From positions 930,001-994,000 of the forward strand of contig JAKZHN010000013.1 of the NCBI GenBank assembly GCA_037179335.1: DNA of 64,000 bases. The letters are read 5' to 3'. The position numbers were made by a program, and so were the translations under genes. Origin of the DNA: Cyclaneusma minus (taxonomy: Eukaryota; Ascomycota; Leotiomycetes; Marthamycetales; Marthamycetaceae). Shown piece by piece: positions 10,254-20,477 of this stretch. Position 1 is the first letter of the stretch. Each line of letters opens with the position of its first letter. A model generated the notes under the pieces. That model saw nothing but the letters and a program-made list of their open reading frames with translations. It was not told where the DNA came from and ran no database searches.

Positions 10254-11453
10254 TCACTCAGCCTTCCCCTCCTCGGTCCTCCCCCTCCCCGGCCGACCCT
10301 TCTCACTCCACGGAAAATGCCAAACAGGAATAACGAAGAAGCTACACATCTTTGTTAGCCTCTTTCCCCTCCCCCTTCTCTTCCTTTTCCCGGATCAAAA
10401 CATACCTATTCGCACCATCCGCAATCCCAGCCAACGCAACATACCACGCAATAAACGCAGCCAGCAGCCCAAACATCCCTCCCGCCTTCTGAAACCCGAT
10501 ATCCGGGTTTCCGTCGACATCACAGTAGATGTATGCCAGCCCCAGCACCAAAAAATCGACCCATACAAAGAAAAACAGTGCGCTGAAGAGAACTGTTGAT
10601 TTGAGCGTTAGTGTCCAGAGGAGGAAGGTGAAGATCATCCAGCCCTGTTTATCATCATTAGCCTCACTTTGTTCTCATTGGCCGAGAATCGATATTGAAT
10701 GAAGAGAGCGGGGGATTGGGAACATGTACGAATAAGAAGAAGGCAAATGCGGAGGCGAAATCGGAGCCTGGGTAGGAAGATTGGATGGCAAAGCCGCCGG
10801 GGGTGAGGATGATGCCTAGTGATATCCAGTAGCCGCCATATGAGGTTAATGCCGTGGCTCCAAACGTGTTGCCTATTGCCATCTCCCACATGCCTGCGCA
10901 AATCTATCACAAAATCACAAAAATCAGCCCCAACTTTAGCCTTTTCTTCCTCCAAGTTCCACCAAGCTTCCGCCGGCTACTTGGGAAAGCTTTTAGTAAT
11001 TCGAGTTTTCAGACGCCTTACCTGGATCAAACCACCATAAGCAAAACCGCACGAAAGCACTATACTTGGCTCTGAGACATTGCGGGTGTGGAAATTGAGA
11101 AGACCTTGGACGAAAGTAGTGAGGGCAAAACCGCAGAGGCCCAGCGGCACGGGATTTCCGATGTTGGACTTTTTGGGCGGATGGTAGAGGCCTGGCTGGA
11201 GGTAGCCGGCGAATGGAGGTGCGAGGGTGCTTGAAGCGGATGGAACATGGGCTAGAGGATTGCCTCCGTAGTTGAATTTGTGGCCGCTGGGATGTTCATG
11301 ACCATGATGCTGGACAGTATTGCCAGTGAGGCCTCTCTCGAGGTCAATGTTTTCTGAATGCATGATAGGATCTGATTTTGGCCTGATGGCTTGAAGGAGT
11401 GAAGAGGAAGACATGCTTGCTGACTTTGGACTTGAGACTTCAAGGAGCAGCAT
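10254..11453 (-). CDS. Acetate/carboxylate transporter, GPR1/FUN34/YaaH (SatP) family
   Basis: There are four exons, 11453-11022, 10903-10730, 10644-10406 and 10341-10254, encoding 310 residues. The family (yeast Ady2/Ato, Yarrowia Gpr1, Aspergillus AcpA) has six TM helices and moves acetate or other short carboxylates, or ammonium, across the plasma membrane. Family marks are the FNYGGNPLAHVP leader, the GNPVPLGLCGFALTTF signature at the first helix, CAGMWEMAIGNTFGATALTS, and the C-terminal FFVIPVWHFPW. The usual motif is NPAPLGL; here the third residue is Val. The ATG at 11453 has a CCACC context. A second in-frame ATG at 11414 would give 297 residues and cannot be excluded. The N-terminal ~90 residues are hydrophilic and His-rich (HHGHEHPSGH), as in relatives. 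Confidence 0.92.
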
Positions 11454-12644
11454 GGTGGACTTGAGAAAAGAACGCACTTACATCAATACTTACATGTAGT
11501 CCTGGAATGAGGGGAAGCTTCCCCCGGATTTCGTATGGTAGGGTAATGTACTTCCCCGTGGGGACTCCACACCCCCATGACGATCAGCGAATCAATGATC
11601 TACCGCGGGATGGCATCGTTGGTCAACGGATCCACGAATGCCGTCGTCATGTGTAGGTAACGAGCGTTCCGGCTGGTCGAAATGGCATTCGGTTGTCGCA
11701 GTTCTCTTGCCGTCGGCCAGGAACTGAGCCATCTGGAAAGGCCTTTTGGTGACTGATGGGCTACTTGAGTGCTGCGGCGGGTGGAAGAAATCTAGCCAGC
11801 TTTGATGTTCTTGGGATCTCCGGGCCGCAAGTCGAGGATGAGGAAAAGTTTTGGAACGGGGACACATGAATTGAGTTTCTCCTTCGGAGGCTCGGAGCCC
11901 GAGAGGCTTGGCTCCCGAAGCGAAGGATCGTTGGATCATGAACGAGACCCCTTTTCTTCTTCTATATAAGTCATGATAATTATGAAGTGCATCAATATTT
12001 TGTACCTGCGTGGATGGATTTTCATTTGCGTGGCGGCACTGCCGTCCATCTACCTTATGATCTGCCGGTTCTCGGGCTGACTCTTAGCGAGGGACATCAA
12101 TTGAAAATCGCATCAGCAGCAGGAGCGCTTCAAAACCTTTGCTCATCATCCTTCCGCCAAAAAAACTTTCGAATCTCGACGCTCCAACAAATGTGGCTGG
12201 AATTCTTCCACCCGCCATCCCGGTTCCAGGCCATGGACGTCAATCAGGATTCAGCCTCTGCCCAATGATTTCCTAGCTGGCGAGCCGACGGCGATCGGCA
12301 GCGTGCTTCAGTCGTGTTACTGGATGCTGCATGGCGAAACGCTGGTGGCTTGCATCCCGTTAAGGCAGGTGTCAAGCTCACAGGAATCCTGAATGACAAG
12401 TGACAACGAATGTCAGTAAGGACCAACGCTTCCTTTTCCTCGTATCCTGCTTCTCCTTGCTGTTATGTCTCTCGTTCTGCCTTGATCACCTGCTCTGATC
12501 GTCTTCCAGCTCGCACCTTGAGCATCACACTCGTTTGAAGTACTTTCGTACGAAATACATACTGTTCTTTCCTCTCTCTGCCTTTTCTCCATCCTTGAAA
12601 CACCAGAATCGGGGAGTGTGCTTGCAAATGCGACGTGAGACACC
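11454..12644. other. Intergenic promoter region
   Basis: These 1.2 kb separate the divergently oriented SatP-type gene and GPI-protein gene. A possible 5'-UTR intron donor (GTAAGT, minus strand, about 11490) precedes the SatP-type start. TATA-like tctatataag occurs at 11961-11970. I see no gene. Confidence 0.45.
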
Positions 12645-13619
12645 ATGCGCTCTCCCATCCTACTGCTGCTTTCAGCTTCGTGCTCCCTAGCACTGGCGCT
12701 TCTTGAAATCCGAGATACATGCGCCGATGGCTACACTGTTTGCGCACCCGAAGGCGCAACCACCACCGATACGCCTCAGATTGGCGATGCTGCATTTCAA
12801 GATCTTTTCGTCGACATAGTCAACTCCGATCTTCCCTCCAATAACGAGAAGCGCCGCCTCTCTCCGCGAAATTCGGTGTCTCTGTGTTGCGTTGCATCGC
12901 TGTCATGCATGTCCATGAACAACTTGGGCCTACCATTTTGCTACGACCCGTTTACTACGAACTACTTTCTTCCGGATGGCGCTTATGGGACGGTGGTGGG
13001 AGGAGCATACAAGTCTGCCACGGATGATGTGGCGAATCTAGAGACTGGAGACTACACGCTGGCGAATGGCACAACTGGGAATATCTACGCCAGCGACGAG
13101 GCCGCAGTACCGAATACTTCCACTCTGCCCATGCCCAGTCAGTTCACGGGAACCGGAATCGGAAGTGCTATTCCAGGGAGTGCTTTGGGCGCAGAAGTGA
13201 CGATCACGTTTACCACGACTTATTCCTCTACCCTAACTCCAACCACGATAGAGCCATCGACAGTGGCGGGAACGACCATTTCCGGATCTACTATTGAGGC
13301 TTCGACTTTGACTACCGAGATATCAAGCTCAACGCTAGTCAGTATTATTCCGGCGACGACGTATGAGCCCTCGACTATTGCTGCTTCGACTGTGGCCGGG
13401 ACTACGGTCTCGCAGACAACGGTGGTTGCGATCACCAAAGTGCAAACCACCACGATTCCTGCGACAGCCGCTGCCTCGCCGGCTTCCTCGGGTGCCAGTA
13501 CTTCTAGTGCTAGTGCTTCTACCTCGAATGGTTCGGCCAGCAGCTATGCGATCCAGACCTCAGGCTTGGTAGCGACGTTTGCTGGTTGGTTATCGCTGTG
13601 TTTGGCTATGTTTATATGA
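12645..13619 (+). CDS. GPI-anchored Ser/Thr-rich cell-wall or surface protein
   Basis: This is an unspliced frame of 324 residues. The N-terminus (MRSPILLLLSASCSLALALL) is a signal peptide. Residues ~22-115 form a Cys-containing domain (DTCADGYTVCAPEG, then SLCCVASLSCMSMNN and LPFCYDP). Residues ~185-300 are a Thr/Ser-rich stalk with repeated phrases such as STVAGTT and TIEPSTV, a typical O-mannosylation target. The C-terminus (SGLVATFAGWLSLCLAMFI) is a GPI-attachment signal, with a probable omega site in the Ser/Gly/Ala run before it. The role is likely at the cell wall or plasma membrane; the family is not one I can name. An upstream ATG at 12628 opens an overlapping short frame that ends at 12690. 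Confidence 0.85.
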   Translation: MRSPILLLLSASCSLALALLEIRDTCADGYTVCAPEGATTTDTPQIGDAAFQDLFVDIVNSDLPSNNEKRRLSPRNSVSLCCVASLSCMSMNNLGLPFCYDPFTTNYFLPDGAYGTVVGGAYKSATDDVANLETGDYTLANGTTGNIYASDEAAVPNTSTLPMPSQFTGTGIGSAIPGSALGAEVTITFTTTYSSTLTPTTIEPSTVAGTTISGSTIEASTLTTEISSSTLVSIIPATTYEPSTIAASTVAGTTVSQTTVVAITKVQTTTIPATAAASPASSGASTSSASASTSNGSASSYAIQTSGLVATFAGWLSLCLAMFI

Positions 13620-14323
13620 GTACGTGATCATGGACTTGGGGTTACTCTGCATGAAGGTTGGGGGATGACACGAGCAGCTTGGGTAATGGGCCGGCCTGGC
13701 ACGAAAATCATGTCGGTTTTGACGGTATCGGAGGGCAGTGGCAATACCAGAAAGGTTGGAAAGGGGCTTCGATCACCAGGCTATTCCTGTCGATAATTGA
13801 AGAACTGAACAAATCATGCATATTGAGGACTCTCGAGATTCCAAGGTTACAGGATCAAGCCAAACACTCTTGGACGTGGACTTGTGAGTTATTCTATTGG
13901 ATAAAATGCACCAAAGATCACTCGTGTCGGTTTCTTCGATTCCTGTAGAGCTCACTACCCCTAAAGGTACTTGCGGGATGGCTATATAGAGACTGAAGCT
14001 CGACTTCAATCGCCAAGCTTTCCCCCCGATAATTGTATTATGTTGAGCCACATGCATTTATTTGGATATCGAGCTGGTTTCTGTAATTATGGGCTTTTGT
14101 TGACGGTAATTCTGTTCAGGACCAGGATGTTGGATTGATTCACAACTTTTGCCAAGGCGGCCGCACCTTCACAACCCGAAGCGCACCTTGCATTTGGACA
14201 ACGATCCGGACAGTTGCACATAGACCAACAGCTTCGCAAAGTCGCAATCGTTCGTTCGCCTTTCAATTCGACATGCTGATATCCTCGAGCCCGAATTCTT
14301 GAGTCTGCCCACGTCCATGCACA
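13620..14323. other. Intergenic, nothing recognised
   Basis: This is 3' flank of the GPI-protein gene and promoter of COG8. Nothing in it looks coding. Confidence 0.5.
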
Positions 14324-15742
14324 ATGGCAGATCCACTGTACGAAATCCTCGCACCCTACTTCGACACTCCCTCGCCGCGCCCAGCACCATCACCCAAAGA
14401 TGCTGTCACAACCTCCTACCTCACCCGGCTCACCACCCTCCCTCTCTCCTCACTCAACACGACAGAACCGCAAGCTCTATCGCAGACCTCACATTCCCTC
14501 CTGCTCTCCCTCCAGAAGCTCTCAACCCGCTCCCACAAATCTGTCATCTCCTCTTCCTCCCACCTCTCCACCCTTCGAACCACCCTCCCCGCCCTAGCAA
14601 AAAGCACAGCAGACCTCCGCGATGCAATACCACGCCTCGACTCCCAGGCCGTCCACTTCTCCGAGACCTACAACAAAAACGCCTCCAACGCCGTACTCGA
14701 CCGTCGGCGCAAAGCCCTGCTACTATCCCGCAACGTCGACCGCCTAGCCGACATCCTCGATCTGCCAACCCTCCTCTCCTCCGCTATTACTGCATCAAGC
14801 GTTACCGGCACAAGCAACGGCGCATCTACAGCTTCAGCAACAGCGAATTATGCATCAGCACTCGATCTCAATGCGCATATACGGCGCTTACAGACTCTGT
14901 ATCCGGAGTCGAAACTCATAGCTTCTGTGCACGCACAGGCTGAAGAAGCTATGCAGGCTATGACATCCAATCTCATCGCCTCTCTCAAAGCCCCCGGCGT
15001 GAAGCTCGCAGCAGCTATGCGCACCATCTCGTGGCTGCGCCGCGTTGCTCCCGAACTCGACACCTCATCGACCAGTTCCCAAGCTATTTCCTCTACAAGT
15101 AGCAACAAGGAAGGCAGTCTAGGAGCACTCTTCTTGGTCTGCCGCCTGGCAAATCTAATAACGACTTTAAACGCCCTAGAACCCCTCCGCGACCTCGCCG
15201 ACCAAGAAACAATGCGCAAGCCTCCCTCAAAGGGCGCACAAGCCGGTGGTAGTGGTACTGCATGGGCCGGCGGCCAACAAACCGAGCGCTATCTAAAACG
15301 CTACATAGAAATATTCCGCGAACAGAGCTTTGCGATAATCTCCATGTACCGCAGCATCTTCCCCTCCGTCAGCGCCGAAGAATCCCTCTCAGCCGCATTT
15401 ATACCACCCGGCACCAATAAACCAACAGACAATGATAAGTTAGGAGGAGATCCGCTACAACCGCTGCCGTCGGCGCTGGCGAGTTTCCCAATGTATTTGG
15501 TAGATATGTTGGCCGAGACGCTGAAAACGTATTTGCCGAATGTGCAGGATAGGGCGTCGAAAGATAGTTTGTTGACGCAGGTGCTGTATTGTGCAGGGAG
15601 TTTGGGGAGGCTGGGTGGGGATTTTGGGATGGTTTTGGCGGAGTTGGGGGATGATGACGAAGGGGAGGAGTGGTGTGAGGTTGTTAAGAAACATAGGGTT
15701 CTGGCGGGGCGGTTGGAGAGTATGGTTGGGAGTAGGGAGTAA
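14324..15742 (+). CDS. COG8: Conserved oligomeric Golgi complex subunit 8 (Dor1 family)
   Basis: This is an unspliced frame of 472 residues. Cog8 is a lobe-B subunit of the COG tether, which captures retrograde vesicles at the Golgi and so keeps glycosyltransferases in place. The N-terminal half is helical and matches the Dor1 pattern: YLTRLTTLPLSSL, then LSTLRTTLPALAKSTADL, then HFSETYNKNAS and RKALLLSRNVDRLADILDLP. Later blocks are ALDLNAHIRRLQTLYPES, AAAMRTISWLRRV, FLVCRLANL and YLKRYIEIFREQSFAIISMYRSIF. The length is normal for fungal Cog8. The start is acaATGG, the first ATG of the frame. Confidence 0.87.
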   Translation: MADPLYEILAPYFDTPSPRPAPSPKDAVTTSYLTRLTTLPLSSLNTTEPQALSQTSHSLLLSLQKLSTRSHKSVISSSSHLSTLRTTLPALAKSTADLRDAIPRLDSQAVHFSETYNKNASNAVLDRRRKALLLSRNVDRLADILDLPTLLSSAITASSVTGTSNGASTASATANYASALDLNAHIRRLQTLYPESKLIASVHAQAEEAMQAMTSNLIASLKAPGVKLAAAMRTISWLRRVAPELDTSSTSSQAISSTSSNKEGSLGALFLVCRLANLITTLNALEPLRDLADQETMRKPPSKGAQAGGSGTAWAGGQQTERYLKRYIEIFREQSFAIISMYRSIFPSVSAEESLSAAFIPPGTNKPTDNDKLGGDPLQPLPSALASFPMYLVDMLAETLKTYLPNVQDRASKDSLLTQVLYCAGSLGRLGGDFGMVLAELGDDDEGEEWCEVVKKHRVLAGRLESMVGSRE

Positions 15743-16621
15743 GGGTAATAGAAGGGATAGAAACGAGGTCTGTAAGAAATCTCCGGGGCGGAGAAGAAGA
15801 AGGATAGATGATGTTAATATGAATATGGACCATAAGAGAAAACTACATGTTCTATATCGGCCAACAGGCTATATACTGAGCAGCTCCCAGCATGTGAAAT
15901 TCCTCTCATACCCTCGCCGAGAGACTTGCTTCTTTCCAAAAGGTCACGCCGGTCCCTGCCTCTACTGAAGCACGTGGACGGGCTGGTAGCTCTATTCCAT
16001 GTTTCACTAGGCCGGATGCTACAGTGACACTATGGCCACGAGGCAACATCTCATGCGTGCGCCTTGCGAGTGTGAGCTTTCAATCTGAGGACTCAAGAGA
16101 CAGCTTCCCCTGAACCTAAGTCCCTGAATGCATGTTGCTTATCATTTCCCCTGATTGCTTCCTTGCAGCTATGCTGCCCGGTTCTCGAAGTAGAGCAGTT
16201 TGTAGTGCTCTCGGAACTTCACAATGAGAGAACTCGCCACGGTTTTCTAGTAATACGCGATTCATATTATTATTTGTTCGGCTATAGTAAAAGTAAAGTG
16301 TTATATAACTTACTTTAAATTCAAACCGCTCTCACTTGCCATGTCGAGTTATGTTGGTTCTTTCTACTTGTCCCCGAGACTTGAGGCCGTTATCATGGTG
16401 GGGGTGTCCTCGCGCCTAAGTTATTCCGAGTACCCACAGCACCAACACAAGCTGTTAGAACCGCAACCTCGTGCCTCCGTCATTCAGCCAAGCTCCCTCT
16501 CCACCCACCTCCGATGTCTTGACGCCAGCCAAGCTTCAAATAGGCCGACATCTCCTCCCTCCCTCCTACTGTCTCCTACAGAGTCGAGAAAACCGCCTCT
16601 CAGATTGGCATCCAACCCGTC
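15743..16621. other. Intergenic region with a short AT-rich block
   Basis: The stretch 16250-16325 is AT-rich with TATA-like elements (ttatataact) and could be the promoter of the TLC gene. The ~150 bases before 16622 are CT-rich. I see no gene. Confidence 0.5.
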
Positions 16622-17856
16622 ATGAAAGACCCCCTAGGAACACCGCCAGAATGGCTCTCCCAAGCCATCACCCCCCTCTCCCGCGCTCTAAACTTCTCCA
16701 CACTCCCCCTGCACATCCACGAAGTGCTGCTCTCCTTCATCGCCTACACCATCATCAACATCTGGCTCTCGCCCCTCATCTCCACCTACCTCTTTCCAGC
16801 CCAATACCCGGCGCTTTCGAAAGATAGGAAGGCGAATTGGGATGTGCATGTTGTGTCGCTGTGCCAGAGCACCATGATTAATATCCTGGCTTTGTGGGTT
16901 ATGTGGACTGATGAGGAGAGGTATGGGATGGAATGGGAAGAAAGGATTTGGGGATATACGGGTGGTGCGGGCATGATTCAGGGTTTTGCGGCTGGGTACT
17001 TTTTGTGGGATTTGTGCATTACGTTGCAGAATGTTAGGTTGTTTGGGTGGGGGATGTTGGCGCATGCTGTGTGTGCGCTCTTCGTTTTTTCGTTCGGCTT
17101 CGTAAGTTTTCCCTTCTATATTTCTTACCCACGGGACTCTCCTCTTTCCTTTGTCGATGAAGATTGCGATATGGGATGAGAGAAAGTGTGGGAAATGGGC
17201 AGGGGAAGGGATTGTAAACACCAAATGCTGATAATTTGATACAGCGCCCATTCGTGAACTTCTACGGCTGCACTTTTATTCTCTACGAGCTCTCAAGCCC
17301 GTTCCTGAACTTCCACTGGTTCTTCGATAAACTGGGCATGACGGGTTCCAACGCACAGCTCTACAACGGCATCGTCCTCCTTATCGTCTTCTTCTCCTGC
17401 CGTCTCGTCTGGGGCACCTACCAATCCCTGCGCGTCTACCAAGACATCTGGCGCGCGCTCCACCACACCCCCTTAGCCGCCTCTCCTCATCTCAACTCCC
17501 TCAACTCTACCGCTTCCGCCGTCCTCGATGCTGCCAAAGGCAATTCCGCAGCTCCCATAAACGGCTCCGAGGTCATGCGCTTTGCGGGCGAAGAATACGT
17601 GCCACTGTGGTTGGCTCTGAGTTATTTGGCAAGCAATATCACGCTGAATTGTTTGAACTTTTATTGGTTTGGGAAGATGATTGATACGATTCGGAAGAGG
17701 TTTCAGACACCGGTGGTGGAGAAGAAGGAGGTGGAGGGGAAGCCGGTGAAGACGACGGGGGTGAATGGGAGTACAGTTATTAGTGCGGATCAGACGGAGG
17801 TGCGGAAGAGGAATTTGCCGAGGTTGGATTCGCAGACTGTGCCGCCGGGGATATAG
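16622..17856 (+). CDS. TLC-domain (TRAM/LAG1/CLN8) multi-pass membrane protein
   Basis: There are two exons, 16622-17101 and 17245-17856, with a 143-bp intron, encoding 363 residues. About seven hydrophobic helices are visible. TLC-like blocks are QSTMINILALWVMW, GGAGMIQGFAAGYFLWDL, GWGMLAHAVCALFVF, then after the intron NFYGCTFILYELSSPFLNFHWFFDK, which is the conserved acidic/aromatic core of the domain. The family includes ceramide synthases and lipid-sensing ER proteins. This member lacks the Lag1-type ceramide synthase motif with paired His that I would expect, so it fits the TMEM56/DUF887-type group. The C-tail is hydrophilic. The exact lipid role is unknown. Confidence 0.83.
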
Positions 17857-18801
17857 ATTGAGTGTGATGTGATGGGAGGTGGAGGAGAGGTTGGAGCGTG
17901 CTGCGCTGGGTGAGGGCGAAGTGGGAGGGGCTGAATAGGGAGAGTGGGATAGGGGTGGGCATGTAGTCGGGTGTGAGGTCTTGACGGGTGGTTCCGGTGG
18001 TTCCGGTGGTTGGTGGCCGGTGTTTGGAGGTAGATTGTTTGTTGTTGTTCTCTGGTTAGGAGCGGGACTTCTTTCGAAATTCCTAATAGCCTTCAAGCAT
18101 GGTATCACAGGTAATATTTCTTGCTATTGATGGGTTTATTTGTTCGTAATAGAGGTTTGCTTTCGCTCTTACAGATGGGGAGTTCGGAAGGATGCTATTT
18201 TAGATGACGATCTTGTCAGATATATACTTGGAAACACTTACACGCCCCGTGTAATGTTCGACACAAAACATTCTGAAATTTTTCGAACTCTTCAAGTTCT
18301 CCAACATCGTTTCTGATTTCTGAGAAATCGAGGTGGTTTTGAGAGTCCTGATGACTGGGAATCTCTCAGGTGACTGAACATGCACAGATCATTTCCGACT
18401 TTCTTGTTTGTTGTGCGAAGCCTAGATCTGGGAAAGAAGCAAGGCCAAGGGTTTAGAAGCCGAAGCAAGAGTATTTCACGCCTCTGAACGATGATGAGTC
18501 GATGACGAATGCAATGAGTTTCGGAACGGCAGATATCAAGATGCAGGTGATTAGAGAAACCAAGCATGAGAGGGAAAGCAGAGGTGGGTCCTAAGTTGCC
18601 CGGCTTTCTTTGAGGGGCTCGGAAGCGATAGAGAACTCGGAAGCATGGAATGAAGCGGGGGGTTGGTGCCACGATAAGTGGGCTTTTGGTGTACCACGCT
18701 TTTTGATAATGGGGAATGAACACGCGAAGTTGAGTGTGGGTAACTAGACCAGAGAAGTCTCGCAGATGATCATGGCCCTTGCATGCTAACTTTGCTTCGT
18801 C

Positions 18802-19235
18802 GAAGCCCGGACGACGTCTCGTATACAGGCTGTACTCGCAAGGTAAAGATCTGTGTCAGTGCTGTGTCAGTCATTCCTAAATTTCAATCTTGTTTGCTTT
18901 CTAAGATTGCTTTATCAATCATCGAAGCCCTGACGGCGTCCCATATACAGATTGTACTGGCAAGGTGAAGCTGTGTCGGTGCCGGGTCGCTGTCGTTTGT
19001 AGGCTTACCCGCGTCTCAAAACTGCTGTCAGAGCCCGGACAACGTGCCGTATATATATTTTACTCGCAAGGCAAAGATTTGTGTCAGTGTCCGGTCGCTC
19101 TCTGTCGTCCCTAACTCTATTCGCATTTTGAAGTTGCTTTGTCGAAGTCCGGACGACGTCCTATATGCGTGTTGTATTCACAAGGTAAAGATCTGTATCG
19201 GTGCCGGAACGCTTTATCGACCCTAAATCGAAGAT
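18802..19235 (+). repeat. Four degenerate ~115-bp tandem repeats
   Basis: Copies begin near 18802, 18924, 19031 and 19144 (spacings about 122, 107 and 113). Each contains gaagYccggacgacgtc, then a YRTATA core, then tactcgcaaggtaaagatctgt and gtgccggtcgct. Differences are spread and mostly transitions, suggesting old copies. Confidence 0.8.
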
Positions 19236-19626
19236 CAAGAGGAAACAGACATGACAGTTACTCATTTGTTTGTGAGAAGTATTTTCAGGAAAGTGGATGG
19301 TTCAAAGATCGCACTTGTCAATCACAGTCACTTGTGCACTGCGAGAAGGGAACAAGTGGGATTGAGTGCATCGTATTGTATTTATTGATGAACTGCCTAA
19401 GGTATTTTGAGAGTTGAGTTGTGTTTGTGTCTGTGTGTTTGTTTTTTAGAGGCGTCTCTGTTTCATAAGAAGGCTCAAAGAGCCACGGCTGGGGGAAACC
19501 ACAGGGAGAGAAACCCCAGCCGACGCATACAATAGTCCTAACATATCATGAGAAGAAAGCTGCCAAACCGCCAGCAGCAACTATCCGCCAAACAACGCCA
19601 CTCCGGAACGGAAGTTGTCGTAGGAT

Positions 19627-19801
19627 CCGGGAGACGTGCTAGAACTTGACCGATGCGCAGGAATTTGGTCGATATGCGGGCTACTGAGAGATGTGCAGGG
19701 ATTTGAAAGGCGTGTGGGAACTCGAGAGACGTGCGGATACTCGGTCGACATGCGTAGACTTGGTCGATGTGCGGACAGCCGATAGAGCTGCGGACGGTTG
19801 A
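19627..19801 (+). repeat. 19-bp minisatellite, about 9 units
   Basis: Consecutive units such as ttggtcgatatgcgggctac, tcgagagacgtgcggatac, tcggtcgacatgcgtagac and ttggtcgatgtgcggacagc follow one another at 18-20 bp spacing. The approximate consensus is TYGGTCGAYRTGCGGAYAC. It is not part of a credible coding frame. Confidence 0.8.
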
Positions 19802-19916
19802 CAGCGCAAGAAGGACTGAGAGGAGATGAGAGAACGGACAGGGGCGGTCAAGGAGAATCAAACAGTCGGTAGTCGGAAGCGCCAAAGGAGATGATGGCGG
19901 GAGCGGAGAGCCTAGG

Positions 19917-20477
19917 TTAGTCGCCCTGGCTGCGGGTTCGGCGAGCTAGTCTCTTGTCTCGGGTCTCAGCGGGCGTGAAGGTCGGGAGTGTCTGCCTCGA
20001 TGGGAGCTCGGGTGAGGGAGACTTGTCGCGAGGGAGCTTCTTGCGGCGAGGAAGCTTCAGGGCGCGAGGGAGCGTCTTGTCGCGAGGGAGCCTCTTGTAG
20101 CCAGGGAGCCTCTTGTAGCGATGGAGGGGTTCTGGCGAGATGAAGTCTTCTCGCGGAGGAGAGACTTCTTGCGAGGAAGCTCCTTGTTGCGAGAGGGCGT
20201 CTTCTTGCGAGGGAGAGGCTTGGCGAGAATCCGACTCGGTCGTTGAAGATCTCGAGGGAGGAGCAACCGGCGAGTTCGAAGCCCGAGCCCGGATACGAGC
20301 AGAGCGTCGTATCACCCTCTCCTCTGCGGGCTTGAAGGTCGGGAGTGGTTGCCTCGACGGGAGTTCTGGCGTGGGGGAACGTCGTCCTCGCTTCATCATC
20401 TCGCTTGTTCGAACGGGAGATTCGTCACGCGGGGAAGAAGCTCGGGCACCATCGGGACGCTTGTTGGAAGAATCCAT
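19917..20477 (-). CDS. Basic, repeat-containing hypothetical protein
   Basis: This is an unspliced frame of 186 residues, very rich in Arg, Lys, Ser and Pro. The same ~32-residue module appears near both ends: SPTPELPSRQPLPTFKPAEE with a following Arg-rich stretch (about residues 34-66), and SPSPELPSRQTLPTFTPAET with a following Arg-rich stretch (about 153-184). Between them lies a 6-7-residue repeat (YKRLPG, YKRLPRDK, KLPRRKKLPRDK). It is presumably disordered and possibly nuclear; no family is recognised. The minus-strand sequence just before the ATG (TAAGTAG, with a GTACGT donor about 90 bases further upstream) looks like a 5'-UTR intron. An extra coding exon between 20560 and 21060 is possible but unproven. 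Confidence 0.45.
   Translation of the reverse strand: MDSSNKRPDGARASSPRDESPVRTSEMMKRGRRSPTPELPSRQPLPTFKPAEERVIRRSARIRARASNSPVAPPSRSSTTESDSRQASPSQEDALSQQGASSQEVSPPREDFISPEPLHRYKRLPGYKRLPRDKTLPRALKLPRRKKLPRDKSPSPELPSRQTLPTFTPAETRDKRLARRTRSQGD

Larger units (their letters stand above)
17857..19916. other. 2-kb repeat-rich non-coding region
   Basis: No coding gene is supported. A GGTGGTTCC-type repeat lies at 17985-18025. The four-copy ~115-bp repeat and the 19-bp minisatellite are listed separately. A minus-strand open frame at about 18292-18723 has no recognisable content. Confidence 0.5.

Noticed and set aside
18802..19235. CRISPR-like array
   Set aside because: Units are long, diverged throughout and without constant repeats separated by unique spacers; the host is a eukaryote.
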